DNA of 64,000 nucleotides from a virus: positions 1-64,000 of the IMG/VR virus record IMGVR_UViG_3300031576_000006; one strand, written 5' to 3'. Both the position numbers and the translations under genes were made by a program. The notes under the pieces were generated by a model. That model was not told the DNA's origin and made no database searches. It saw only the letters and a program-made list of their open reading frames with translations. This document shows, one piece after another, positions 19,232 through 27,939 of this stretch. Numbering within the stretch: position 1 is the stretch's first letter; every line of letters begins with the position of its first letter.

Positions 19232-20292
19232 TGAAAAAGAACATGTCTGAAGTTTTAAATCGTATGTGTAAGTCGTTGAGCGCCTCAGAAGGTAAATCTG
19301 TAAAGCAGCATCCGTGGAGAAAAGTTCCAGCAGTTTTTGGCGGTGATCGGGGTGCCAGAACAAGAGCAACAATAGAAGCACAAAAGAAAAAATACGGAAA
19401 AGATGTTGTTCGTGATTCATTTAAAGATAGGCTCGGCGTCGAAAAAGTAGAACCTCTTTCTAAGCCTTACGCCTCTGAAGCTCAACGCGGCAAATTCCAT
19501 GCTATGGAAAATCGTGGCGAAATCAGTCATGCAACTGTAGCTGAATGGGATAAAGAATCAAAGGGCAAAAAATTGCCTGAACGTGTAGCAAAAACCGAAG
19601 GATTGAAGAAATGGAACTTTTCTCATATAAGAGATCAACTTAGAATAGAAGCTAAAAATAAAGAAAAGGGTATCAATAAGCCATTGGCTGGCAAGCCCGG
19701 TCAATCTCATATGGGGTTAGATGTTAGAGGTGCAGCAGTACAAGAAGCGAGGCGTAAAGAAAATCCCATTTTTGATAAATTATCAAGGTTAACAGGTCAA
19801 CCTTCTCATGGGAAAAATATACAAGAAGCTAAGGTAGACGCCAGAAAACAGGCCCACACGGTTTTGAATGAAATTCGAACTATGTCCAGGCCAAAACTCA
19901 CAAGATCTGAATTGGAAAAATTTGATCAGGATCTAAATAAAACCTGGGGATTAAGAAAAGACATCAATTTTAAACTGCAGGCACCGCAAAAACCCAAAGA
20001 TCCAGTTATGAATCCAGCTACCCCACCTAAGCCTGCTAGCGATACTTACAAACAAAAAGCAACCGCTTTTGTTCAGAAACCGCCAGTGAAAAAAAATATA
20101 CCAACACGATCTGATTTAGAGAAGTTTGATCAGGATCTAAATAAATCTTGGGGTAAGGCCGAAGGCGCTCCTGCTCCTGCTTCGAAACCAGCTATGCCAA
20201 AACGGCCTGCGATGCCAAAAATGAAATCAATAAAATCTCCTGTGCCTAAAAAAGCGCCAGATATGCAAATGAATGAAGATAAAAATAAGTAA
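19231..20292 (+). CDS. Hypothetical basic late protein with a repeated FDQDLNK motif
   Basis: 353 residues, very basic and rich in Lys, Pro, Ala and Gln. Two copies of an SELEKFDQDLNK-type motif lie near residues 225 and 290 and match one in the upstream paralogue. Its N-terminal segment and SHMGLDVRGAAVQEARRKE also resemble the upstream protein. It starts on the last base of the preceding stop codon. Could be a DNA-associated or internal virion protein, judged from charge only. Confidence 0.62.
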   Translation: MKKNMSEVLNRMCKSLSASEGKSVKQHPWRKVPAVFGGDRGARTRATIEAQKKKYGKDVVRDSFKDRLGVEKVEPLSKPYASEAQRGKFHAMENRGEISHATVAEWDKESKGKKLPERVAKTEGLKKWNFSHIRDQLRIEAKNKEKGINKPLAGKPGQSHMGLDVRGAAVQEARRKENPIFDKLSRLTGQPSHGKNIQEAKVDARKQAHTVLNEIRTMSRPKLTRSELEKFDQDLNKTWGLRKDINFKLQAPQKPKDPVMNPATPPKPASDTYKQKATAFVQKPPVKKNIPTRSDLEKFDQDLNKSWGKAEGAPAPASKPAMPKRPAMPKMKSIKSPVPKKAPDMQMNEDKNK

Positions 20293-20323
20293 TTGAAATT
20301 TTTACATGGAATTAACAAGACCT

Positions 20324-20578
20324 ATGTCTAACAATAACAATAATAATAAAAATCGACCTAAAAAGGATCAGGATATTACTAGTGACGAAACGGTCCAAAA
20401 TACCGCTCCTGTTTTCGGTTGGTCTTCGTTTGATCATTTTTGGTCTTCTTGTGTAAAAAATGGAACACCGTCTATAAAATCTTCATGTATCGCACACCTC
20501 AAAGCTACTAATCGTTGGCAGGATCAATCTAAATGGGTTGAGGGGTGTACACACTTCGGAATACCAATTGAAAAATAG
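20324..20578 (+). CDS. Small hypothetical protein with Asn-rich N-terminus
   Basis: 84 residues from the ATG at 20324 (MSNNNNNNKNRPKKDQD); an upstream in-frame ATG at 20306 is possible. Neither has a clear ribosome site. The C-terminal half (SSCIAHLKATNRWQDQSKW) is better structured and Trp-rich. No family recognised. It lies just before a late-promoter-like element. Confidence 0.5.
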   Translation: MSNNNNNNKNRPKKDQDITSDETVQNTAPVFGWSSFDHFWSSCVKNGTPSIKSSCIAHLKATNRWQDQSKWVEGCTHFGIPIEK

Positions 20579-20587
20579 TAAGAATTT

Positions 20588-20615
20588 CAATAGGTTGTGT
20601 TACAAACTTAATAAT
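20588..20615 (+). promoter_or_regulatory. Late-promoter-like element C
   Basis: CAATAGGTTGTG then TTACAAACTTAATAAT. Its last bases overlap the first possible ATG (20614) of the GIY-YIG gene. The natural target is presumably the tail sheath gene 400 bases downstream, with the endonuclease gene inserted between promoter and sheath. Confidence 0.72.
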
Positions 20616-21021
20616 GGGTCGTATGGTTATATACAGAATTGTAAATCAAATGAATCAAAAGTGCTATATTGGTCAAACAATTATGGAACCTAAAAAGCGA
20701 TGGAACGCACACAAATACAAGCGTGGTTCATCTGCCATACATTCTGCTATAAAAAAATACGGTATTGAAAATTTTACATTTGATATAATCGACCATACTT
20801 CGTCTTTGAATACAAAAAGTCAAATTCGTTTCTTCAAAAATTCATGCGGAGAAATTATAGAAGTATCGATCTTATCAGATTTTTGTAAAGGCTGTAATTT
20901 AACAGATTACAATATGAGGCGGGTTTTCAACGGAAAGCGCAAATCTCATAAAAATTGGACTCGCCCGTCTGATTTAGAAATAAAATTATTTTTAGAAAAT
21001 AACAGGAGTCACAATGTCTAG
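20614..21021 (+). CDS. Degenerate GIY-YIG endonuclease
   Basis: 135 residues; a start at 20626 (MVIYRIVNQ) is equally possible, because the ATG at 20614 lies within the promoter element. VIYRIVNQMNQKCYIGQT supplies the GIY and YIG strands, with HKYKRGSSAIHSAIKKYG behind them. After HTSSLNTKSQ the usual Glu-containing strand and the G-Y-N-L/GG stretch (present in the 9324 protein) are missing and the sequence jumps to a C-terminal DNA-binding-like part. So it seems to carry an internal in-frame deletion and is probably not an active nuclease. Overlaps the sheath start by eight bases. Confidence 0.72.
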   Translation: MGRMVIYRIVNQMNQKCYIGQTIMEPKKRWNAHKYKRGSSAIHSAIKKYGIENFTFDIIDHTSSLNTKSQIRFFKNSCGEIIEVSILSDFCKGCNLTDYNMRRVFNGKRKSHKNWTRPSDLEIKLFLENNRSHNV

Positions 21022-23821
21022 AACTTTTACTGATAGTAACGGAGTTACGTTAATTATCCCGGATAGTTCAGTAACCACTAACGTAGTTAGCCAGCCTACC
21101 GGTATTGCTACTACTGGAGTTATTGCTTTAGTCGGTGAGGCCGATCAAGGTTCACACTGGTCAGAAGAAGAAAAATTATCAGATAATAGCTTTGGTCCGC
21201 TCGACCTAGCGCGTGTTGTTTCTAAATACGGCTCAGGCCGACTTGTTGATGGATTCCGAGGTCTTATAGGTGCCTCATCTGGTCCAAGAATCCAAGGTTC
21301 TTTCAGTAGAGCTATTCTTGTAAAGCCTAACCTTGGCAATAAGGCTTCTAAGGCCACTGACGATGGTCACGGCACACTTAAGGCAAAATTAGCCGGTGCC
21401 CCTGGAAATAATATTAAAGAAACTATCTCTGCTGATACAGCAGAGGCCGCTCCTACTACTGGAAGCTTCTCTTATGTACCAAGTGCAAGTTCGTCTTCAT
21501 TGGCTGCCCGTGTAAACGGTGGAGCTAAGCAGACACTCGCAATATCCGCAGATCAAACACCTGCGTCTTTAGCCAGTGCCATCACCGGCTTAGCCAATCT
21601 TAATGCTGTTGGAGGAGTCGATCGAGTAATCACTTCCGGTCTTTCAATCGCAAACAGCGTTGCTGTTGCAGTAGTTTCAGGACAAAACGTAACTATTACA
21701 CTTACCGCTCCTGCAGTTTGGGGTGCTTCACCACAGGTTGGTGACACCGTTCGTATTCCACTCGGTTCTGTGATTGCCGGTGTCGCTAATGCCAACGTAG
21801 GTTGGTACTTAGTTACCGCATCATCTAACACTGCTACTCTCGCTCAGATTTCTGCAAAGAAAATCACAGCTGGTGCTCCAGTTGCCGTTTCAGCAGTTGC
21901 ATTCTCAGCTACTCCAGCAAGCGATATTGTAGATTACAGTTACATGAGAATTGACAACATGTCTGGCCGTAACAGAGATATTCTCTCTGCTTTAGTCGGT
22001 CAAAGTGCCGCTGTTACCGTAGCAGCTTCAGCCCTTACATTTACTTTGGTCGGTTCAAATGTTTTCAGCACTAAACCACGAGTCGGAGATATCGTATATA
22101 TCCCGTCAGGTTCGGCTTTCGCAGGCGCTGGTTCTGCAAACGTTGGATGGTATCAAATTACCGCTTCCAGCAATTTTGCAACTGCCGCATTCTTCACAGC
22201 TTCTCGTCTTTCTAACGGTTCACCTGTTGCCGTAGCCTCTACACCTATCGTAGCGACTACCGATATTCAAGACTACGATCGTCAGATCCGTGGTTCCGGT
22301 AAGGCATTGGAATTATATGACAACGCCGGTACTGTAAATGTTAATACAGTCCTCAAACAATTGGGTGCAGATTCTGCAGCTAGTTGGCTTGAAGTATTGA
22401 CTACCTCTTCCGCAGAACTCAAAAAACGAATTGATCTTTCTAAGCCAAATCCACTTGTTACCGAATCCTTTATTCACGGCGGAAATATCGTCCTTCAATT
22501 GGGATATAAAGGTACAACTGCAATTGCTACAGTAATCACTAGCTCTGGAATTAAAAAACTTCAAACTACCGTTACTGGTGGAGTCGGAGCCAATCTCGAT
22601 ATTACCTTGTCGAATTATAATTCAATCAGTGATTTGGTTGATTTTCTTAATCTACAGCCTGGATATAATGCAGCTGCACATTCTTCTCAAGAAGCTCAGC
22701 GCAATCCTTCTCAGGTACTTGATGAGGTTTCTGCAATCGGAATCGATTCAGATCTTTCCAATCGCCCAGGACGTATCAAAAGAGACATCTATGATATGAC
22801 TGCAGGTCTTGGAAACATCGCCCAAAATTCAGTATTAGTTACTTACGTAAATATTCTCAAAGCTGGTCTTCCGGAAGATGAAGGTCCTGCCTTCTTGTCT
22901 GGTGGAGCTAAAGGTGCGACTACTGGTTTGGCGTTTAGCCAAGCTATTGATGCATTGGCTAACGTCCGATGTAACTTCGTAGTTCCTCTTGCTAGCCGAG
23001 ACGCATCTGTTGACTCTGCTAACAATGAAACGGATGCCGCTTCAACATATACCGTTGATGCTATCAATGCCGCAGTGAAAACTCACTGTATTAATATGTC
23101 TACCCCTAAGGTTAAACGTCATCGCATTGGTTTCGTTTCTAAGAAAGGTACTTTCTCAGAAGCAAAAGCCTCTGCACAAACTATGGCGTCTTTCCGTATC
23201 GCTCACACTTTTGAAGATGCTAAGGATTTGGATAGTAATGCTAATATCTCTACCTTCCAACCTTGGATGGCTTCTTGTAAAGCTGCCGGTATGCAAGCCG
23301 CAGGATTTTACAGATCAATATTCAATAAGGCAATCAACATTTCTGGCATTGTTAATCCTTCAGGCTTTGACGATCAATCGCAGTCTCTTTGCGAAGATGC
23401 AGTTTCTGCAGGACTTCTTGTCATTCAACGTCAAGAAGATGGTACTTTTACTTTCTTGAGTGACCAATTGACTTATGGATTGGATAACAATTTCGTATAC
23501 AATTCTATTCAGGCTGTTTACGTTGCAGACATTATCTCATTGACTCTCGCCGAATCACTTAAGAAGGCTTTTGTCGGTGAATCAGTTGCTGACGTTACGC
23601 CGTCTGTTGCGATCTCATTCACCAAAGGTAAAATGGCAGAATTCTTGGATAAAAAACTCATCGTTGGAAGTTCTAAATTCCCATCTGGATGGAAAAATAT
23701 TCAAGTTACCATCGCCGATGGTGTTATGGCCGTTCGATGTGTCGTCATCGAAGCTACTTCAATTTACTTCATACCAATCAACGTTGATATCGAAGGTTTA
23801 CGTGACAGCGCAGCTGCTTAA
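21014..23821 (+). CDS. Contractile tail sheath protein
   Basis: 935 residues, longer than typical sheath proteins. N-terminal TGVIALVGEADQGSHW and GNKASKATDDGHGTLKAKLAG, then PGNNI, are sheath hallmarks. The C-terminal third (from about residue 560: DIYDMTAGLGNIAQNSVLVT, GGAKGATTGLAFSQAIDAL) is the conserved sheath core, and the end has the usual VVIEATSIYFIPINVDIEGL. Two related inserted domains occupy roughly residues 205-310 and 325-425; both contain GDxVxIPxGSxxAG and ANVGWYxxTASSN. Ribosome site ACAGGAG. Polymerises around the tail tube and contracts during infection. Downstream come an HNH gene and the tube. Confidence 0.92.
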   Translation: MSRTFTDSNGVTLIIPDSSVTTNVVSQPTGIATTGVIALVGEADQGSHWSEEEKLSDNSFGPLDLARVVSKYGSGRLVDGFRGLIGASSGPRIQGSFSRAILVKPNLGNKASKATDDGHGTLKAKLAGAPGNNIKETISADTAEAAPTTGSFSYVPSASSSSLAARVNGGAKQTLAISADQTPASLASAITGLANLNAVGGVDRVITSGLSIANSVAVAVVSGQNVTITLTAPAVWGASPQVGDTVRIPLGSVIAGVANANVGWYLVTASSNTATLAQISAKKITAGAPVAVSAVAFSATPASDIVDYSYMRIDNMSGRNRDILSALVGQSAAVTVAASALTFTLVGSNVFSTKPRVGDIVYIPSGSAFAGAGSANVGWYQITASSNFATAAFFTASRLSNGSPVAVASTPIVATTDIQDYDRQIRGSGKALELYDNAGTVNVNTVLKQLGADSAASWLEVLTTSSAELKKRIDLSKPNPLVTESFIHGGNIVLQLGYKGTTAIATVITSSGIKKLQTTVTGGVGANLDITLSNYNSISDLVDFLNLQPGYNAAAHSSQEAQRNPSQVLDEVSAIGIDSDLSNRPGRIKRDIYDMTAGLGNIAQNSVLVTYVNILKAGLPEDEGPAFLSGGAKGATTGLAFSQAIDALANVRCNFVVPLASRDASVDSANNETDAASTYTVDAINAAVKTHCINMSTPKVKRHRIGFVSKKGTFSEAKASAQTMASFRIAHTFEDAKDLDSNANISTFQPWMASCKAAGMQAAGFYRSIFNKAINISGIVNPSGFDDQSQSLCEDAVSAGLLVIQRQEDGTFTFLSDQLTYGLDNNFVYNSIQAVYVADIISLTLAESLKKAFVGESVADVTPSVAISFTKGKMAEFLDKKLIVGSSKFPSGWKNIQVTIADGVMAVRCVVIEATSIYFIPINVDIEGLRDSAAA

Positions 23822-23822
23822 T

Positions 23823-24569
23823 ATGAAGATATGTAGAACTTGCAATATCGAAAAAGATTTTCCTTGCTTTACTAAACATAAAGGCAGGAAAGATGGACAT
23901 TTGGAAATCTGCAAAGATTGTCGTAAGTTATCGCGCAAAGATAAAACATCGCCAGAAGTGAATCGGGCTAAATATCTTAAAAATAAAGAAAGATATTTGG
24001 CGAAGCAGAAAGAATACCATTTAGCCAATCGAGAAGAACGGTGCGCTAAAATGAAAGAATACAATCAACGCACCGAGTATAGCAAAAACCACTATGCGGC
24101 CAATAAAGAAATTGTGGATGCAAAATGGAAGACGTATTACGAGAAAAATAAAAAAGTATTGCAGGCTAAAAATTTGCAATACAGAAAAGAAAGACTCAAG
24201 GTTGACCCTGGCTATAGAATACTTAATTCATGTAGACGCAGGTTGCGTAGAGCATTAAAGGGCGAAAGAAAACTTTATAATTTCATGAAAAATGTAGGAT
24301 GTTCTGCGGATCAACTGAAGTCATATCTCGAATCACAGTTCCAACCAGGGATGACTTGGCAAAATTATAGCAATAGAGGATGGCACATTGATCACATTAA
24401 ACCTCTGAGCAAGTTTGACTTAACAAAAGAAGATCAATTTCATCAAGCCATCCATTACACAAATCTTCAACCGTTATGGGCTGGAGATAATTTAAAAAAA
24501 TCTAACAAATTAGTTTGTGCTAATTTATCACCGGGAGGTGATTTATCGGAAGCCCTCACGTTATATTAA
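23823..24569 (+). CDS. HNH homing endonuclease between sheath and tube genes
   Basis: 248 residues from the ATG two bases after the sheath stop; the open frame continues upstream inside the sheath gene but that is a shadow. MKICRTCNIEKDFPCF with a second C-x-x-C (CKDCRK) forms a zinc-finger-like N-terminus; a long basic helical linker follows; the C-terminus has the HNH core GWHIDHIKPLSKFDL and HYTNLQPLWAGDN. The last residues (CANLSPGGDLSEALTLY) are read from the ribosome site and start of the tube gene, so the two overlap. It is inserted precisely in the sheath-tube junction. Confidence 0.85.
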   Translation: MKICRTCNIEKDFPCFTKHKGRKDGHLEICKDCRKLSRKDKTSPEVNRAKYLKNKERYLAKQKEYHLANREERCAKMKEYNQRTEYSKNHYAANKEIVDAKWKTYYEKNKKVLQAKNLQYRKERLKVDPGYRILNSCRRRLRRALKGERKLYNFMKNVGCSADQLKSYLESQFQPGMTWQNYSNRGWHIDHIKPLSKFDLTKEDQFHQAIHYTNLQPLWAGDNLKKSNKLVCANLSPGGDLSEALTLY

Positions 24570-25012
24570 CGGGCGCTCGTGCCCAATTGATAATCGACGG
24601 TAAAATCGTCGGATTGTTTACAAGTTGTTCCTATAATATCACCTATGATGCAAATCCTGCATTTATCTTGGGACGTTACAGCGCAGCTGAAATTACTTAC
24701 ACTGCTCAAGATGTTATCTCGGTAGATGCAACTGGATTTCGCGTCATTGACGCCGGTCCACATGCCGTTGCCTCAGTTCCTAAGCTTCAAGATCTTTTGA
24801 ATCACGAAGACGTTGCATTATCATTGATAGACCGTAAAACCGGCAAGAACTTTATGACTGTCGTTGGCGTTCGCCCAATGGGATATAGTTCAAACGTGAC
24901 CGCTCGTGGCGTTGTGGAAATTTCTGCACGATTTATGGGACTTCGGGCTGAGGATGAAAGCGGCACGCAAAACGAATCTGGTGGAGCTTCATCTCTACTT
25001 AGCGGAACATAA
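24545..25012 (+). CDS. Tail tube protein with apparent ATC start
   Basis: 155 residues if started at ATC 24545. The first ordinary start is TTG 24587, but it has no ribosome site and would cut off the segment GSPHVILTGARAQLIIDGK, of which GARAxLxIDG is typical of tube proteins. The frame is open only back to a stop at 24539-24541, and the only plausible initiator after it is ATC, six bases downstream of a perfect GGAGG (24534-24538). Features of tubes: VGLFTSCSYNITYD, PAFILGRYSAAEITYT and TARGVVEISARFMGLRAEDE. Probably forms the inner tube within the sheath. Confidence 0.8.
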   Translation: MGSPHVILTGARAQLIIDGKIVGLFTSCSYNITYDANPAFILGRYSAAEITYTAQDVISVDATGFRVIDAGPHAVASVPKLQDLLNHEDVALSLIDRKTGKNFMTVVGVRPMGYSSNVTARGVVEISARFMGLRAEDESGTQNESGGASSLLSGT

Positions 25013-25047
25013 CAGTTTTGCTATAAAAATTATAACAAGTTTGCTAG

Positions 25048-25080
25048 AAACCTAGGCCTAAAAACCTGGGTTTTTTATTT
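25048..25080 (+). terminator. Rho-independent terminator after tail tube
   Basis: Stem AAACCTAGG (25048-25056) with CCTGGGTTT (25065-25073), one G-T pair, followed by a T-rich run. It ends the late block and overlaps the end of the convergent small gene at 25075. Confidence 0.8.
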
Positions 25081-25194
25081 TGTCCACACCTCATACACCA
25101 TTCTGGCAGTGCATGATGTCATTAGGGCAGCAATACAATGGAACAACAAGAATCCTAAAGGATTTGATTTAAACCATTCCCAGTAGTGCTTCAT
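25075..25194 (-). CDS. 39-residue membrane microprotein
   Basis: MKHYWEWFKS start, then one hydrophobic segment (NPLGFLLFHCIAALMTSCTA) long enough to cross the membrane, and a charged end. Its ATG shares one base with the stop codon of the ParB-like gene (TAATG), so translation is coupled. Too short for normal ORF thresholds. The 3' end overlaps the late terminator. Function unknown. Confidence 0.6.
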   Translation of the reverse strand: MKHYWEWFKSNPLGFLLFHCIAALMTSCTARMVYEVWTK

Positions 25195-26258
25195 TACTCT
25201 AAACCTAGCACATTGGTTTCTTTAGTTCTAATAATTCTAAAGAAAAATTGAAACGCTTCACTGTATTTTTTTGCAGACATTAATGATGCGGCGATAGAAG
25301 AATCAGAAAGTTTGTCAGAAAATTTTTTCGCTATCGTTTTTGGATCTAACTGACCAAATACATGCCTACCGGTATATTTATCCCATACTATGGCTGCGAA
25401 TAGCATCCCGTTAGCTGTTAAATTCTGTGCCTGGGAATTTAATTTTGCGCTCAGCTTACTTCCCTGATTTAAGTCTTGAAGTTGTACAAATCTTTTTAAG
25501 ACGGCTACTCCGAAATCAATAGCTTCTACTAAATCAGTTGTTGATTTAGCTTGCAACCTAAGTCCAAATTCTTCCGGTAATTCATTCGCTAAAATTTTTA
25601 TTCTTTTCGAAGAAGACCTGATCATTTTTTCAAAGTCCATATCCTTGTGCCCAGGCATTTCAGAAATGGCAATAACTATTTGACCTATTAAGGTTTTTTT
25701 ACCATCATCAATTATGGTAACCCCTAGAGCAGGTGATAGATCTGCTTGGGTTAATGTCTTTTTAATCAACCTACCTAAACCCAAATCTTCATTTGTGATC
25801 TTATCTTTGAGTGAATGAGATCGAACATTGTTTAGATTAGCATAGGCTCGCATTTTTTCAGATTCAGGTACGATGCGTATGGAAATTTTTACATCTTTAT
25901 AAGAATCTAGGGAGCCAGATTTGAATAGATCTATTAAAGCATAAATTCTATGGTGCCCATCTCTAATTTGGTATTGGTTATTCCCAAAATCTACCAAGGT
26001 TAATTGGCCAATATCATCGATATTGAATTTTTGTACAATCTCAGCTACTCTGGTAAAATTAATTTTTCCAGAACCTCTATTGCGAGCATATGGTGCTACC
26101 CTGCCGGTCATAATCGCATTCACTAAATCAATGGGGGTAGTTACGGCAAGATCTGATTTTTCTCCCACATCACTTAATTTAGTTAAAAAATTTACAGCCG
26201 TCGTTGCCCTTTTGACGCCCTTTTCAAAATCTGTTTGGTAGCCCTGTAGATCACCCAT
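25194..26258 (-). CDS. ParB/DndB-like DGxHR domain protein
   Basis: 354 residues. The motif QYQIRDGHHRIYALIDLF at about residues 95-112 is the DGxHR signature of the ParB-like (Srx/ParB nuclease fold) superfamily, which includes DndB/DGQHR proteins and phage ParB-like proteins. Residues 55-90 (APYARNRGSGKINFTRVAEI) are the usual lead-in. The larger C-terminal part is helical and unassigned. Ribosome site AAGGAGATG. It is in an operon behind a Fis-like regulator, overlapping it by eight bases. Possible roles are DNA binding, nuclease activity or control of host DNA processes; none is proven. Confidence 0.75.
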   Translation of the reverse strand: MGDLQGYQTDFEKGVKRATTAVNFLTKLSDVGEKSDLAVTTPIDLVNAIMTGRVAPYARNRGSGKINFTRVAEIVQKFNIDDIGQLTLVDFGNNQYQIRDGHHRIYALIDLFKSGSLDSYKDVKISIRIVPESEKMRAYANLNNVRSHSLKDKITNEDLGLGRLIKKTLTQADLSPALGVTIIDDGKKTLIGQIVIAISEMPGHKDMDFEKMIRSSSKRIKILANELPEEFGLRLQAKSTTDLVEAIDFGVAVLKRFVQLQDLNQGSKLSAKLNSQAQNLTANGMLFAAIVWDKYTGRHVFGQLDPKTIAKKFSDKLSDSSIAASLMSAKKYSEAFQFFFRIIRTKETNVLGLE

Positions 26259-26466
26259 TTACATCTCCTTGTTTTGTTTCATTATAGTATTCATTGATTT
26301 TATTGTAAACACTTTTAATCGTGATACCCAACATTTTTGCGACTTTAGTTTTATTGCCCCCGGCTAATTTCATAGCCTTAAAAAAATGCTCCCTATTCAA
26401 TTCTTCAAAGGTTTGGAAATTCTCCACTGTAGAATTTTTTTCTGCTAGATTATCGGGTGTACTCAT
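26251..26466 (-). CDS. Small Fis/NtrC-type helix-turn-helix protein
   Basis: 71 residues. The C-terminal half GGNKTKVAKMLGITIKSVYN is a classical Fis-family (HTH_8) helix-turn-helix as found at the ends of NtrC-type activators and in Fis. A short acidic N-terminus precedes it. A second protein of this kind, at 28143-28373, begins the same operon. Probable DNA-binding regulator of phage or host genes. Confidence 0.82.
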   Translation of the reverse strand: MSTPDNLAEKNSTVENFQTFEELNREHFFKAMKLAGGNKTKVAKMLGITIKSVYNKINEYYNETKQGDVNG

Positions 26467-26474
26467 ATAATCTC

Positions 26475-26897
26475 CTATTTCGGCTCCTTAAGTTCTTTGA
26501 TTTCAATAATAGGCCAATCCCACCAACCATTGGCCGCTTCCCCTTTGACAAGATCCCAAACTTCAACTTCGGAATGGCCACGTCGTAACCCCGGCACATA
26601 GAGATATTTGTTTCCCAAAGATCCATCACTGCAAACCAGTCTGAATGTAAAAGCTTTCCCACTTTCAACGTCGCGAAGATAAGTCTCGTCAAGTTTTCGG
26701 ATGATTTCCTTAGCACCCTCTTCAAGGGAAAATTTACTATTTGGCCTAACGCAGCTATCACAAAGAAGCCAGTGCTGGCCGTTGCCTGAATAAATTAATC
26801 GAGCAGCAGTTCGCGGTCGTTGCTGACAGCTTTGACAAAGCTTATTGATTTTCAGGCTCTCTACTTGTCCAGCAGATGAATGAAGATACAGTGACAT
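26475..26897 (-). CDS. Hypothetical protein with zinc-ribbon cysteines
   Basis: 140 residues from ATG 26897, which directly follows the stop of the upstream gene; a longer frame inside that gene is a shadow. CQSCQ and CDSC spaced by about 24 residues look like a zinc ribbon (around residues 24-55). The C-terminus is Trp-rich (NGWWDWPIIEI). Function unknown. Confidence 0.7.
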   Translation of the reverse strand: MSLYLHSSAGQVESLKINKLCQSCQQRPRTAARLIYSGNGQHWLLCDSCVRPNSKFSLEEGAKEIIRKLDETYLRDVESGKAFTFRLVCSDGSLGNKYLYVPGLRRGHSEVEVWDLVKGEAANGWWDWPIIEIKELKEPK

Positions 26898-26898
26898 A

Positions 26899-27939
26899 TT
26901 AGAAAATCCTGTCAATGATTGAGGTAACGTAATTATTCTCCACTTTAAAGTCCTGATCTTTCTCTTGTTTAGTTCGTAGGGCTTCAATGAGAACCATGAA
27001 GTAGGCAGAATCTACACCAACAAGCTGATCTTCCAGAACGTCAATATTCGTTAGATCCAGCTGTGACAGCTGGAAGCACATTTTCAAATACTGACCAGCG
27101 TTGATATGGAATCCACGTTTAATGAACTTGCGTGTACGAATTACAGAGCAGAGTGGATACTTGCTGCCTTGATACTTAAGCTCTTTGGCCATCAAAGACT
27201 CAAGAGCCTCTGGCCGGAGAACCAATTCATCCTTACCGTAATCATAGTAATTTGTGCAATGAACGAAGTCGTAATTTTCATGGATCTGATCTGCTTCCCC
27301 GTAGAAACGGATCACGACCTGGATTTTATCAGAAAGAGTAATTGCATTACTGCTGAGGAATACTGGACGGTAGTCGTCTTGTTTCATAGCTTCACTGCCG
27401 GAACCTTCCAGCTTGTCGGCTCCTACTTGATCGGCTGTATCTAAAACATCAACCACGTCTTCAAATGGCTCATTCAGGATATTGTCATCCTCTGCTGCTA
27501 CGCCGTCCGAGCGAACAATAATTTTCACTCTGTCTGGTGTGCAACCAGCGATCATCCGAGTGAGGATCTTACCCTGATTAGTAAATTCTTTGTAAAGGTC
27601 ACTGGACGTTTTGATGCTGACCAAATTATCCATACGGTCAAGATCGGCTTCACCATCTAGGACGTAAGCCTTGGCACTTCCGCCTAGGCGATTTTTCTTA
27701 TCCTTATGTCTTTCATTGAATTGATTCACGTAATATCGAGAGACTGCAACGGTAGTTTCCTTGTCTTTGAAGTATATGTCGTAGTCTTTAACCTCTTCAC
27801 CAATAAGAAGGTTAGCGATTGAACCTCCAGTTAGGATAGTATTTTTTTCAACTAACTTTCGAACTTTTTCGTCAGTGATACTTTTCATCCATTTTGTAAG
27901 CTTTGACTTACAGATAGTTTTAATTGTTTTTCTGTTCAT
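26899..27939 (-). CDS. Pol-beta-type nucleotidyltransferase
   Basis: 346 residues from ATG 27939 behind a strong GAGGAGG ribosome site. ILTGGSIANLLIGEEVKDYD followed by IYF shows the GGS and D-x-D metal-binding signature of the DNA polymerase beta-like nucleotidyltransferase superfamily (residues about 35-57). The remainder is unassigned, with RFYGEADQIHENYDFVHC and a helical end. Substrate is unknown; tRNA or another nucleic acid end is one possibility. An extended -10 promoter lies 50 bases upstream, inside the preceding gene. Confidence 0.78.
   Translation of the reverse strand: MNRKTIKTICKSKLTKWMKSITDEKVRKLVEKNTILTGGSIANLLIGEEVKDYDIYFKDKETTVAVSRYYVNQFNERHKDKKNRLGGSAKAYVLDGEADLDRMDNLVSIKTSSDLYKEFTNQGKILTRMIAGCTPDRVKIIVRSDGVAAEDDNILNEPFEDVVDVLDTADQVGADKLEGSGSEAMKQDDYRPVFLSSNAITLSDKIQVVIRFYGEADQIHENYDFVHCTNYYDYGKDELVLRPEALESLMAKELKYQGSKYPLCSVIRTRKFIKRGFHINAGQYLKMCFQLSQLDLTNIDVLEDQLVGVDSAYFMVLIEALRTKQEKDQDFKVENNYVTSIIDRIF

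Noticed and set aside
23571-23822. Longer start of the HNH gene inside the sheath gene
   Set aside because: This part is the sheath read in another frame; the natural start is ATG 23823 with the MKICRTC zinc-finger beginning.
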